DNA of 34,409 bases from Bacillota bacterium (GTDB taxonomy: Bacteria > Bacillota > Clostridia > Christensenellales > Aristaeellaceae): the NCBI GenBank assembly GCA_023425025.1, contig JAFADG010000059.1, positions 1-34,409 of the forward strand, written 5' to 3'. The notes beneath the pieces are model-generated. The model searched no databases and was not told the DNA's origin. It saw nothing but the letters and a program-made list of their open reading frames with translations. The position numbers and the translations under genes are program-made. Shown here in pieces: positions 7,364-15,626 of the stretch (within the stretch, counting starts at the first letter, position 1; each line of letters starts with the position of its first letter).

Positions 7364-8081
7364 GACTATGAAGCGAAGCCTGGTGCAGCTCGGCCAGAAT
7401 TTGAAACCGGTTCTTTTTATAGCAGATCAGCCCTTCCTTTTGCATGCGGCCCAATTCCCTGGATAGGGCGCTGCGGTCCACGCAAAGGTAGCAGGCAAGC
7501 TCTTCCCGGTTGAGGGATAAGGTCAAAACGCTGGACTTCTTTTTCTGCTGTATGGCAAGGTAGATGCAAATACGCTCCCGCAGGCTTTTCTTGGCAAGGA
7601 TGTCCAGCTTGTAAAGCTGGCGGATGTTGGCGTTGGCGATGATCTCCAATAAATTTTTCATCAGCCGGCAGCGGACGGATTCCGGCAGCATGCCGCTGCC
7701 CGCAATCACATCATAGGCAAAGGTCATCACTGTAACATCCGTCCTGCAGGCTATGTTCAGCGGGCTTATGCGGGTGGGCGTGCAGACGATTTCCGCCGTA
7801 TACACGTCATAAGGCGCCGATTCCCGAAGCAGGTGCAGGTTGCCGTGAATATCCTCCTTGGCGATGCTGAGCGTGCCCGTCAGCAGGATACCGATATCAT
7901 TCACTTTCTGATCGATGCCAATCAGGGTGCAGCCCTTCTCGTGCCGCCGGATGGACGCGTCCAAAAGGGGACACAATTCCATGGCCTCCCGCGGCGAGAA
8001 ACCCAAAAACAGTTGGGATTGCGCCCATCCTGCAAAAGTGGCTGCCGGGGCTTTTAACACGGAAAGTGCCGCTTCACTCAT
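7347..8081 (-). CDS. Crp/Fnr-family transcription regulator
   Basis: Cyclic-nucleotide-binding-fold sensor plus winged helix, 244 aa from ATG 8081, which has GGGAGA 8 nt upstream; a TTG six codons earlier is less likely. The N-terminal half is a cNMP-like beta-barrel (LIGIDQKVNDIGILLTGTLS), then a long dimer helix. The C-terminal HTH_Crp contains LSLNREELACYLCVDRSALS followed by RELGRMQKEGLI, the recognition-helix block. There is no N-terminal Fnr cysteine cluster of the CxxC type, so oxygen sensing by an Fe-S cluster is not supported. Position between importer/xdhC and the XDH genes suggests that it controls molybdenum hydroxylase expression. The effector is unknown. Confidence 0.9.
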   Translation of the reverse strand: MSEAALSVLKAPAATFAGWAQSQLFLGFSPREAMELCPLLDASIRRHEKGCTLIGIDQKVNDIGILLTGTLSIAKEDIHGNLHLLRESAPYDVYTAEIVCTPTRISPLNIACRTDVTVMTFAYDVIAGSGMLPESVRCRLMKNLLEIIANANIRQLYKLDILAKKSLRERICIYLAIQQKKKSSVLTLSLNREELACYLCVDRSALSRELGRMQKEGLICYKKNRFQILAELHQASLHSQNRVR

Positions 8082-8118
8082 GTTGGTGTTCTCCCACAAA
8101 CCTTATCAGGCAGTTTCA

Positions 8119-8146
8119 CATATATAGGATGCGCCCGCAGTTTCAA
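8119..8146 (-). promoter_or_regulatory. Probable promoter of the Crp/Fnr gene
   Basis: On the minus strand TTGAAA (8141-8146), a 16-nt spacer and TATATG (8119-8124) lie 37 nt before the start codon. A direct repeat GCAGTTTCA (8110-8118 and 8137-8145) overlaps the region and could be an operator. Confidence 0.5.
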
Positions 8147-8174
8147 CATTATTCCCGTTTCAAAAAAGCGCGCT

Positions 8175-8203
8175 GAATAGCCCATGCATTTTCCAGGATA
8201 CTA
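8175..8203 (+). promoter_or_regulatory. Sigma-G/F-like forespore promoter before the YIEGIA gene
   Basis: GAATA (8175-8179), 17-nt spacer, GATACTA (8197-8203) fits the sigma-G pattern (G-M-A-T-R, about 17-18 nt, CATWMTA) with one mismatch. No comparable sigma-A promoter is seen. The start codon follows 15 nt later. Confidence 0.5.
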
Positions 8204-8218
8204 AATGAAAAGGAAAGC

Positions 8219-9133
8219 GTGGTGTTTGGCTTGGGGGAAAAGGAGATTTTGTCGCCGGAATATGCGGCGATGATCATTACGGGCATCGCTTCCGGAATGA
8301 TCGCCCGGATGATCACCCTGTATGTGGACTTTCGGCAGACGCCTACCTTTCCCAACGGGGTATTCAACAATATCATTACGGGCTTCGTCGCCTCCTGCCT
8401 GGGAGCGGTGGCGCTCCCGGCCCTGATCGAAAAAGAGTTTACCGCCATCACCTTTTTGGCCCTGGCTACGCAGCATTTTCGGGACATACGCAAAATTGAG
8501 GCGGAAAGCCTGCAAAAGCTAGATGATATCGGCTTTACCAAGCGGGGAGACGCTTATATAGACGGCATTGCCAAAACGTATGAAGCCAGACATTACATAT
8601 CCATCATTGCGGCATTGGCGGCGGTACTGACCATGCATTTATTAAGCAAACAGACGCTCCTCATCCAGATTGCCGCGGCCATAGCGGTTGGCCTCGTGAT
8701 AACGCTGACCATCCGGCACCAGACCAAAGGGAAGAATATCGGGGATATCTGCAAAGTGAAAGAGGGCACCCTCCGCATAGAAGGATCGGAGCTGTTTGTG
8801 GATGATATCTCTGTCACCAGCCTGATGGGCGCGCCGGCGGGCCGAGACATGTTTTTGCAGGAGGGCCTTGCGGTCGTTATTACCCCCAATTCTCCTGAAT
8901 ACCGGGTGACCATTGATAATGAGGGCCAGCGGCAGGCTATGCTGTTTGAGGCCGGCAGAACCTTGGGCATCAAGCAGTTCAGCTTCACCCGCAGAAGCTT
9001 TTCCAAGGGAGTCGTGGTGATTGCCATCGTGCCCATCATCAAGGATATCGGCAAGATGATCGATGCCATCCGGCATACGCCCGTGCTGGAAAACAGCCGG
9101 AAGGTCAAACGCATCATGACCGCCGGCGATTGA
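8219..9133 (+). CDS. YIEGIA-family membrane protein
   Basis: Member of the YIEGIA family, membrane proteins found in endospore formers; 304 aa. The eponymous motif is present as AYIDGIAKTYEARHYISI. There are about four hydrophobic segments in the N-terminal half (IITGIASGMIARMITLY, NIITGFVASCLGAVALP, ISIIAALAAVLTMHLL, IQIAAAIAVGLVITLTI), followed by a soluble C-terminal domain with LRIEGSELFVDDI. The start is GTG 8219 with AAAGG about 6 nt upstream. A sigma-G/F-like promoter precedes it. It is immediately followed by the small subunit that usually accompanies this family. Spore-envelope involvement is known for the Bacillus relative; the biochemical role is not established. The downstream XDH genes have no obvious promoter of their own. 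Confidence 0.9.
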   Translation: MVFGLGEKEILSPEYAAMIITGIASGMIARMITLYVDFRQTPTFPNGVFNNIITGFVASCLGAVALPALIEKEFTAITFLALATQHFRDIRKIEAESLQKLDDIGFTKRGDAYIDGIAKTYEARHYISIIAALAAVLTMHLLSKQTLLIQIAAAIAVGLVITLTIRHQTKGKNIGDICKVKEGTLRIEGSELFVDDISVTSLMGAPAGRDMFLQEGLAVVITPNSPEYRVTIDNEGQRQAMLFEAGRTLGIKQFSFTRRSFSKGVVVIAIVPIIKDIGKMIDAIRHTPVLENSRKVKRIMTAGD

Positions 9134-9149
9134 AGGGAGTGGATTGTTC

Positions 9150-9326
9150 ATGGAAATTCTGGCGTATATCACAAGCCATGAGGGAAAGGTCTTAGGCGGC
9201 AATCCCCTTTGCTTTTTTATTCGGGATGAGAACGAAAGGCAGCAGATGGTGGCGGATATGTGCAGGGTGCTGGAGGCGAAAGCCATACAGCTGAAGAACG
9301 GGGATTACATGATTATGGATGACTGA
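9150..9326 (+). CDS. Small capping-complex subunit for YIEGIA
   Basis: Acidic 58-aa protein matching the small partner that regularly follows YIEGIA genes (ILAYITSHEGKVLGGNPLCF, then a C-terminal KNGDYMIMDD). ATG 9150 is preferred; a TTG two codons earlier (9144) has GGGAG closer by and may be the true start. No signal peptide or membrane helix. It lies 16 nt after the YIEGIA stop, so the pair should be co-expressed, and 33 nt before the XDH molybdenum subunit. The function is known only by association. Confidence 0.8.
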   Translation: MEILAYITSHEGKVLGGNPLCFFIRDENERQQMVADMCRVLEAKAIQLKNGDYMIMDD

Positions 9327-9359
9327 ACGCAAAGCAAGTTCGACGGTGGGAGCGGTAAA

Positions 9360-11696
9360 GTGAGTGCAGACGTTTTTACTACATCATTGCGCCGGCCGGA
9401 TGCGCTGGATAAGGCAGCGGGCCGGATGCGTTTTGTCAGGGACGATATCACGGCAGGCTGCTTGCATGCCATGCTGCATGTATCTTCCGAAGCCCATGGC
9501 ATCATCCGGTCCGTCGATGTAGCGGCCGCGTTGAATGTGCCGGGGGTTATTACCATTCTTACGGGCGAGGATTGCGCCGTACGCACCGGTTCCCAAATCG
9601 GGGATATGCCCCTTTTGGCAAGAGGCGTCGTGCGCTATTGCGGCGAGCCTGTTGCCCTGGTGGTGGCCGGGGAAGAGTGGCAGGCTCACCACGCCGCAGC
9701 TCTGATTCAGGTCACATATGACGCCCTGCCTGTCGTTAATTCGGTTGTGGAGGCGGCGCGTTTTGATTGTTCTTTGATCCATCCGGAGATGATGACGTAC
9801 AAACAGGCATCTGGCGAGCTTCACCCGGTGCCCAATACCAATATCGTCAATCAGGTGAAAATCCGCAAAGGGGATATGGCGGAGGGCTGGCAGCAAAGCG
9901 AAGTGATCGTGGAGGGCCACTTTGTTTTGCCCCAGGCGGCCCACGGCTATATGGAAACCCGCTGCGCGTCCGCCCTGATACAGGGCGACGGCACGGTGGT
10001 GATTGAAACCGCCAACCAAGGCCCCCATAACGTAAGAAAGCAGATAGCCGAGCATTTTCGGCTGTCGGAAGGCCAGGTGGAGGTTCACGGATATCCCATC
10101 GGCGGGGCCTATGGCGGCAAGGTGAACGGGCATCCGGAGATGCTGGCGTACATTGCTTCCAGGGCGGTCGGCGGACAAAAGGTGGCGCTGGCATTTCCAA
10201 GAGAGCAGTGCTTCACCTCTGTCGGCTGCAAGCTGGGCGCCGATTGCACCTTGAAATTGGGCGCGCACAGGGATGGGAAAATGGTGGCGTTGGAAGCCAG
10301 GTATCTTTTGGATACGGGCGCCTATGCCGACTCCGGCCCGCGGATGGCCCAGGCTTTGGCGGCCAATACCGGGGAGATATACGCCATTGACCATATTGCC
10401 TGCGACGCCCAATGCGTGTATACCAACCATGTCTACGCCACCTCCTTCCGGGGCTTTGGCCATGAAATATCCACCTTCTGCGTGGAGCGGATGGTGGATA
10501 AGCTGGCGGCTGCTCTCCATATGGACCCGGCTGTGATCCGGCAGACAAACCTGGCCAAGCCGGGGGATACCACGCCCACCCAGGTGAAGATCACAAGGAG
10601 CAACTTTGGCGACCCCGCGGGCTGCATGGATAAGCTGCTTTGTTTGATCGATTGGCAAAAAGGCAATGTCCTTCCCGCCCGGGGAGACAAGATCATTGCC
10701 AGGGGGCTCTCCTGCACCACCAAAACGTCCAGCTCGCCCACAGGCGCGGGGTCCGGCGCGGTGCTTCTGTTTTGTAGCGATGGGACCGTCAATATCGTAA
10801 CCGGCGTGGTGGAATGCGGGCAGGGGTATACGGCTTCCATCCGCCAATTGCTGGCCGACAAGCTGAAAATGGACCCCCGGCGGGTTTTTGTCAAGGAGCA
10901 TATCGATACGCGCTCCGCGCCGGAGCATTGGAAAACGGTGGCCAGCATGTCCCTATACATGGCCGGGAACGCGGTGCTTTCGGCGGCGGATGACGCCATC
11001 GGGCAACTAAAGCGGAAGGCGGCTATCGTGCTGGGCTGCCAGGAGAACCATTTGGAAATTGGGAATGAACGGATCTATACCATCAGCGACCCGGACGTGT
11101 TTGTGGAAATCAAGCACTTGACCGGCGGGCTGCAAATGAAAAACGGTACCGCTATCGGAGGGCAGATCATTGGGCGCGGCAGTTATGTGATGGAGCACTT
11201 GTCCGTGCTGGATACGGAAACCGGCCGGGGCAGGAGCGGGCCTTATTGGACGCCGCTGGCCCAGGCGGTGGAGATAGAGTACGACAAAAGGGAGTGCACC
11301 TATCGCATGTTACGGGCTGTGACGGTCATCGACCAGGGAAAGGTGGTGCACCCGGCCATCAGCCGTGGGCAGATCGCAGGCGCGATGCATATGGGGCTCA
11401 GCGTGGCCACCAGGGAGCATTTTGCCTATACACAGCGGGCGAAGCTTGCAAGCACAAGCTTGCGCTCCTACAAGGTGATACACTTTGGGCAAAGCCCGGC
11501 CTATGAAGTGGCTTGCCTGGAAACGCCGAATCTGGACGGCCCCATGGGCGTGCGGGGGATCAGCGAGCACGGCATATTGGGCATGGGTGCCGCGCTGGCC
11601 AATGCCCTGCGCGCCGCAACCGGCAAGGAGATGGATGAGCTGCCTTTAAACTTTCAAACCGTATGGCGGCTTGCCGGAGGGGGGGAGGCGACATGA
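9360..11696 (+). CDS. Xanthine dehydrogenase-type molybdenum subunit
   Basis: Catalytic molybdopterin-binding subunit of a xanthine oxidase family hydroxylase, 778 aa, full length. The Ald_Xan_dh_C hammerhead domain is N-terminal (about 15-125). Moco-binding motifs follow: HGYMET (195-200), GGAYGGK (248-254), FRGFG (363-367), ECGQG with the Mo-ligating glutamine (485-489) and GISEHG (733-738), where E736 takes the place of the catalytic Glu of the usual GVGE motif. The enzyme therefore looks competent. The GISEHG variant differs from typical xanthine dehydrogenases, so another N-heterocycle or aldehyde may be the substrate. GTG start with GGGAG 7 nt upstream. The stop overlaps the FAD subunit start (ATGA). 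Confidence 0.94.
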   Translation: MSADVFTTSLRRPDALDKAAGRMRFVRDDITAGCLHAMLHVSSEAHGIIRSVDVAAALNVPGVITILTGEDCAVRTGSQIGDMPLLARGVVRYCGEPVALVVAGEEWQAHHAAALIQVTYDALPVVNSVVEAARFDCSLIHPEMMTYKQASGELHPVPNTNIVNQVKIRKGDMAEGWQQSEVIVEGHFVLPQAAHGYMETRCASALIQGDGTVVIETANQGPHNVRKQIAEHFRLSEGQVEVHGYPIGGAYGGKVNGHPEMLAYIASRAVGGQKVALAFPREQCFTSVGCKLGADCTLKLGAHRDGKMVALEARYLLDTGAYADSGPRMAQALAANTGEIYAIDHIACDAQCVYTNHVYATSFRGFGHEISTFCVERMVDKLAAALHMDPAVIRQTNLAKPGDTTPTQVKITRSNFGDPAGCMDKLLCLIDWQKGNVLPARGDKIIARGLSCTTKTSSSPTGAGSGAVLLFCSDGTVNIVTGVVECGQGYTASIRQLLADKLKMDPRRVFVKEHIDTRSAPEHWKTVASMSLYMAGNAVLSAADDAIGQLKRKAAIVLGCQENHLEIGNERIYTISDPDVFVEIKHLTGGLQMKNGTAIGGQIIGRGSYVMEHLSVLDTETGRGRSGPYWTPLAQAVEIEYDKRECTYRMLRAVTVIDQGKVVHPAISRGQIAGAMHMGLSVATREHFAYTQRAKLASTSLRSYKVIHFGQSPAYEVACLETPNLDGPMGVRGISEHGILGMGAALANALRAATGKEMDELPLNFQTVWRLAGGGEAT

Positions 11697-12523
11697 TCCC
11701 CTTTTCCTTTGCCTACCTTGCGCCGGACACGCTGGACGAGGCGGTTCTGGCTTATGCGGAATGCACGGAAGATGGACAAAGCCCCCTGTATTATGCGGGG
11801 GGCACAGAGATCATCACCAAAGGCAGGGTAAACAGTATTCGATTCGGCGCTGTTATTGACCTGAAGCACATTCCTGAAATGCGCGGGTTGTATGAGAATG
11901 AGAAACAGTTTATTATCGGGGCGGCGCAGACGCTCAATGACATTGCCTGTTGGAACCGTTTCCCCCTGCTGACAAAGTGCTGCCAAAGGGTGGCCGATCA
12001 CACCGCCCAATGCAAGATTACCCTGGGCGGAAATATTGCCGGCACCGTAATCTACCACGAGGCGTTGCTTGCGCTGATTCTTGCCAAAGCAACGGCGGTG
12101 CTGTTCGGGCCGGAGGGCCGTAGGGAAACAGTACTTTCTGAACTTTTCACACCGAAGCTTTCCTTAAAGCCGGGGGAGCTTCTCGTTCAGTTCATGTTGG
12201 ATAAGCGGTACGCGGACATGGACTACATTCATGTCAAGCATGTGGAAAGCGAAAAAATCGGTTACCCGCTGTTTACGCTGGCGGCCGTTGCGGATGGGAA
12301 CGTGGTGCGCGCAGCAGTCAGCGGGCTGTACGCCCATCCCGTATGGGCGGATTTTGCACTTGAGGATAGCGCCCCGGCAAAGGGAACACTTGCGGATACA
12401 TTCAAAAAACAGGCGGATGAAGAAGTGATCAGTGATTTTATGGCCTCGGGCGAGTACCGGCTGTTCCGCCTGGAACAGGCGCTGCACGATATGCTTGAAA
12501 AGCTGGGAGAGAGCAGACAATGA
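11693..12523 (+). CDS. XDH-type FAD-binding subunit
   Basis: Medium subunit (CoxM/XdhB-like) that carries FAD and passes electrons from the Fe-S centres to an acceptor; 276 aa. The PCMH FAD domain motifs are YYAGGTEII (AGGT pyrophosphate loop) near residue 40 and KITLGGNIAG near 115. The C-terminal CO_deh_flav_C domain starts around KHVESEKIGYPLFTLAAVA. The start ATG overlaps the molybdenum subunit stop, and the gene's stop overlaps the next start, so all three subunits are translationally coupled in the order Mo, FAD, Fe-S. Confidence 0.93.
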   Translation: MIPFSFAYLAPDTLDEAVLAYAECTEDGQSPLYYAGGTEIITKGRVNSIRFGAVIDLKHIPEMRGLYENEKQFIIGAAQTLNDIACWNRFPLLTKCCQRVADHTAQCKITLGGNIAGTVIYHEALLALILAKATAVLFGPEGRRETVLSELFTPKLSLKPGELLVQFMLDKRYADMDYIHVKHVESEKIGYPLFTLAAVADGNVVRAAVSGLYAHPVWADFALEDSAPAKGTLADTFKKQADEEVISDFMASGEYRLFRLEQALHDMLEKLGESRQ

Positions 12524-12990
12524 GGCGCATTGACGGGAAAACGCTCATTACCCTTTCGGTCAACGGCCGGAACGTCGAGACGGCGGTATACCCCTTTCAA
12601 ACCTTGCTGGATGTTCTGCGGGATAACCTTGGCCTGACCGGCGCCAAGCCGGGCTGTGAGAACGGAGACTGCGGCGCATGCACCGTTTTATGGGACGGCT
12701 GGCCGATGAAGGCGTGCCTGTGTCTGGCGGTGGAAGCGCCGGGACATGAGATCATAACGGCGGAGCACTTGGCCGGCACATCGTTGCAGACGGCCTTTGC
12801 GGATATGTTCGCCATGCAGTGCGGCTACTGCACCCCCGGTTTTGTGGTGAACGCCCACGCACTTTTGTATCATCATCCAATGCCGGAGGATGACGAGATC
12901 GACGCCTGGATGCAATCCAACATCTGCCGGTGCACCTGCTATGAGGAAATCAGCGCGGCGCTGCGTGCGGTTGCGCAGAAGCAGGGATGA
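12520..12990 (+). CDS. XDH-type [2Fe-2S] subunit
   Basis: Small iron-sulfur subunit, 156 aa. The N-terminal plant-ferredoxin domain has the first cluster ligands in PGCENGDCGACT plus a following cysteine in KACLC. The C-terminal [2Fe-2S]-binding helical domain has CGYCTPG and ICRCTCYEEI, with CRCTCY in place of the common CRCTGY. It transfers electrons from the molybdenum centre to FAD. It is the last gene of the XDH operon; a terminator lies 78 nt downstream. Confidence 0.95.
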   Translation: MRRIDGKTLITLSVNGRNVETAVYPFQTLLDVLRDNLGLTGAKPGCENGDCGACTVLWDGWPMKACLCLAVEAPGHEIITAEHLAGTSLQTAFADMFAMQCGYCTPGFVVNAHALLYHHPMPEDDEIDAWMQSNICRCTCYEEISAALRAVAQKQG

Positions 12991-13067
12991 ATCCATCCGC
13001 TTTGAAAGAATATGAGCCTTCATGAAAAGCTGTCCGATTATGGGGCCGGCGCTTCTCATTTTTATCG

Positions 13068-13097
13068 GGTACGTAACCGTTGACGTGCCTTTTTTTG
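13068..13097 (+). terminator. Terminator of the XDH operon
   Basis: GGTACGT pairs with ACGTGCC (one G-U pair, 8-nt loop) and is followed by eight T. Confidence 0.8.
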
Positions 13098-13201
13098 TTT
13101 TCGGGCAGCAAAAGGAAGCATGACAGCCGCATCCGTCTTATGCAGGCAGAATTATGGAATACCAAATGCAGTAAATAATGCAATAACGGACATTGTCAGA
13201 G

Positions 13202-13230
13202 TTGACAGTGAGCAATGGGTTAGGTAGAAT
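13202..13230 (+). promoter_or_regulatory. Promoter of the polysaccharide export operon with overlapping inverted repeat
   Basis: TTGACA (13202-13207), 17-nt spacer, TAGAAT (13225-13230) is a near-consensus sigma-A promoter. TGTCA-GAGT-TGACA (13194-13207) is an inverted repeat overlapping the -35 box and could be an operator. AAGGAGG at about 13255 serves the TTG start at 13269. Confidence 0.85.
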
Positions 13231-13268
13231 AGCATCTGCATAGTAAATGTGCGCAAGGAGGAAAGGGC

Positions 13269-14720
13269 TTGACTGTAAAAAAGGAACGGTTCACATTCAG
13301 ACAAAGCTGCGTGCTTTTTTTGATTGTTTATTTTGTCGCGGCAGGTTTCCTTTATTGGCTTGTTCATGAAAGCTTTTCGCGCGTATACATAAAAACGGAC
13401 GCTATGACCGCTCAATATGGAATCAGCGATCTGAAGCCGGGCGAGCAGGTGGAGCAGCTTCTGCCGGCCGGATCCGGCCCCATTGAAAGCATCAGCCTTT
13501 CCCTGGGCTTTCAAAGCGGTTCCGGCAATATCCGTGCGGAGCTGCTCGGTGCTGGGCAGGTGCTGGCAGGCGCCGATATGATCAACGATGGCAAGCAGGA
13601 AATACACAGCGTTACTGCTAATTTGGACAAGCCTGCAGACGCTTCCAAGGCGGACACGCTCCGCCTTACGTTGCTGCCTGGGGAAACGGAAGGCCAGGTA
13701 ACGATCATAGGCTATGGCACGTCTTACGAAGTCGGCAAATTTGAGATGGAAAAGACCTCGGGGCTTGACAGTCTGACGGTTCGCCAGACGCCTGTATACG
13801 GGCTCTTGAGCTATGTGCTGACCACCCGCATGGACCTGCAAGCCGCCAGGCTGTATTGGCCGGTCTGCATTGCTTTGGGAGCCTTGCTCGCCGTTTATTG
13901 CCTGTATGCGTGCCAGCGGGAAAAGCAGGGGAAGCGGTCCGTCGCGGCAGTTGTATTGGACATGTGGAGGCATTATGCTTTCTTGCTGTCGCAGCTGATT
14001 TCCAGGGACTTCAAGACAAAGTACAAGCGTTCCTTGTTGGGCGTTCTATGGAGTTTTCTCAACCCCATGCTCACCATGGCTGTACAATACTTAATTTTCA
14101 GCACCTTATTCAAGCCTAACATCGATAATTTCCTAGTCTACCTTTTGTCCGGCAACATCGTGTTCAGTTTTTTTGGCGAATCAGTCGGGCAGGGTATATC
14201 GAGCATTGTCGGCAACGCGAGCCTGCTTACAAAAGTGTACATTCCAAAGTACATATTCCCGATCTATAAGGTTCTGTCGTCCATGGTTAACATTTTAATT
14301 TCGCTGCTGCCACTCTTTTTGATGATGATAGTCACCGGCGTGCATTTTACAAAAGCCATCCTGCTTATGCCATTGGTCCTTCTCTTTGTTATGGTGTTCA
14401 ATATGGGCATGAGCATGCTGCTGAGCGCATCCATGGTTTTCTTTCGTGATACGCAGTTTTTATGGTCAGTGCTTGTGTTGTTGTGGAGTTTTATTACGCC
14501 GATCTTTTATCCGGAATCGATTATTCCCATTGCTTACCGTACGCTATACCATATGAATCCTTTATACCAGTATGTTTACTTTATGCGTACGATTATTTTG
14601 GATGGGGTTTCGCCGGCGCCAATGAATTATGCTTATTGCCTGCTTGCTTCCGTGAGTATGTTTCTCATTGGCCTGTTCGTGTTCAAAAAGTCGCAGAACA
14701 GATTTCTTTTGTATCTGTAA
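13269..14720 (+). CDS. ABC-2 polysaccharide exporter permease with extra extracytoplasmic domain
   Basis: Membrane subunit of a Wzm/TagG-type exporter of lipid-linked polysaccharide, 483 aa, where the family is normally about 250-270. Residues 232-483 are the ordinary ABC2 domain: the amphipathic start LISRDFKTKYKRSLLGVLWSFLNPM is the family signature, followed by six hydrophobic helices. The added part has a membrane helix (13-35), about 160 residues rich in short beta-type segments and glycine (36-195), and a second helix (196-216). This should place a beta-rich domain outside the membrane. TTG start with AAGGAGG 7 nt upstream, behind a strong promoter. It is 21 nt before the ATPase gene. 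The ATPase lacks the usual C-terminal sugar-binding domain, so substrate recognition may have moved to this extension; that is inference. Confidence 0.9.
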   Translation: MTVKKERFTFRQSCVLFLIVYFVAAGFLYWLVHESFSRVYIKTDAMTAQYGISDLKPGEQVEQLLPAGSGPIESISLSLGFQSGSGNIRAELLGAGQVLAGADMINDGKQEIHSVTANLDKPADASKADTLRLTLLPGETEGQVTIIGYGTSYEVGKFEMEKTSGLDSLTVRQTPVYGLLSYVLTTRMDLQAARLYWPVCIALGALLAVYCLYACQREKQGKRSVAAVVLDMWRHYAFLLSQLISRDFKTKYKRSLLGVLWSFLNPMLTMAVQYLIFSTLFKPNIDNFLVYLLSGNIVFSFFGESVGQGISSIVGNASLLTKVYIPKYIFPIYKVLSSMVNILISLLPLFLMMIVTGVHFTKAILLMPLVLLFVMVFNMGMSMLLSASMVFFRDTQFLWSVLVLLWSFITPIFYPESIIPIAYRTLYHMNPLYQYVYFMRTIILDGVSPAPMNYAYCLLASVSMFLIGLFVFKKSQNRFLLYL

Positions 14721-14741
14721 GCGTAAGGGAAGGATTGTAGC

Positions 14742-15476
14742 ATGCAACCGATTATTGACATTTCTCACATTACGATGTGTTTCCAATTGGACCCCAACCG
14801 CACAGACAGCTTGAAGGAATGGGTTGTTTCCCTCCTGAATGGAAAGCGGGTCCGCCAGAATTTTTACGCGCTGACTGACGTCAGCTTCCAAGTGTTTCCC
14901 CAGGAGGTTGTTGGGATCATCGGCCATAATGGATCAGGGAAAAGCACACTGCTGAAGGTGATCTCCGGCATATACAAGCCAACCTCCGGTTCTGCCGCCG
15001 TTAGCGCCCGCATCGTTCCCATGCTGGAATTGGGCAGCGGCTTTGATATGGAGTTGTCGGGCAGGGAGAATATCTACCTGAATGGCGCAATCCTGGGCTA
15101 CAGCAAGGAATTTTTGGAGGAGAGGTATCAATCGATCCTTGCGTTCAGCGAGATGGAAGCATTTATCGATATGCCGCTGAAGACATATTCCTCCGGTATG
15201 CTGATGCGTCTGGCTTTTTCGGTAGCTACGTTGGTAGAGCCTGAAATCCTGATTGTGGATGAGATTCTGGGAGTAGGAGATGAATCGTTTCAGCGCAAAA
15301 GCCGTGCCCGCATGATGGAGTTGATGGGCGGAGGCACAACGGTATTATTTGTCTCTCATAGCCTGGACCAGATCAGAACCATGTGCAGCCGCGTTGTTTG
15401 GCTGGATCACGGGAAAGTAAAAATGATTGGCGCCCCAGACGAGGTTTGCGAGGCGTATCATATTGCCATGTCGTAA
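14742..15476 (+). CDS. Polysaccharide exporter ATPase, Wzt/TagH type
   Basis: Nucleotide-binding subunit of the exporter, 244 aa. It starts with the region typical of this class (MCFQLDPNRTDSLKEWVVSL, an extension before Walker A), then GHNGSGKST, PMLELGSGFDMELSGRENIYLNG (diagnostic for Wzt/TagH), signature YSSGM, Walker B ILIVDE and H-loop SHS. It ends soon after the ATPase core and has no C-terminal carbohydrate-binding domain as in O9a-type Wzt, so chain-end recognition by the ATPase is unlikely. GGGAAGG lies upstream of the ATG. It forms one unit with the preceding permease. Confidence 0.94.
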   Translation: MQPIIDISHITMCFQLDPNRTDSLKEWVVSLLNGKRVRQNFYALTDVSFQVFPQEVVGIIGHNGSGKSTLLKVISGIYKPTSGSAAVSARIVPMLELGSGFDMELSGRENIYLNGAILGYSKEFLEERYQSILAFSEMEAFIDMPLKTYSSGMLMRLAFSVATLVEPEILIVDEILGVGDESFQRKSRARMMELMGGGTTVLFVSHSLDQIRTMCSRVVWLDHGKVKMIGAPDEVCEAYHIAMS

Positions 15477-15491
15477 TTTGCACTGATGGAA

Positions 15492-15520
15492 TTGGAATGA
15501 CTGGGATATCGTGCTATAAT
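15492..15520 (+). promoter_or_regulatory. Promoter before the first glycosyltransferase
   Basis: TTGGAA (15492-15497), 17-nt spacer, consensus TATAAT (15515-15520), in the gap after the exporter ATPase. The glycosyltransferases can therefore be transcribed separately, with a leader of about 100 nt. Confidence 0.8.
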
Positions 15521-15626
15521 TGTATGGCATCGGGAAGACACCTGATCCCTTTTGCGTATGTTGGATGATGGAATAGGCTTGCCTGCCGGTTATCCTATCA
15601 GCCCCGGCATGTATTGGAGTGGTAGC

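Larger units (their letters stand above)
12991..13268. other. Intergenic region between the XDH operon and the polysaccharide genes
   Basis: It holds the XDH operon terminator (13068-13097) and the promoter and ribosome site of the exporter gene (13202-13268). The middle (about 13098-13190) shows no gene or clear structure. Confidence 0.6.

Noticed and set aside
9384..10928. A 514-codon open frame on the minus strand opposite the XDH molybdenum subunit
   Set aside because: Shadow frame of a gene whose catalytic motifs are all in the plus frame; no ribosome site or recognisable domain.
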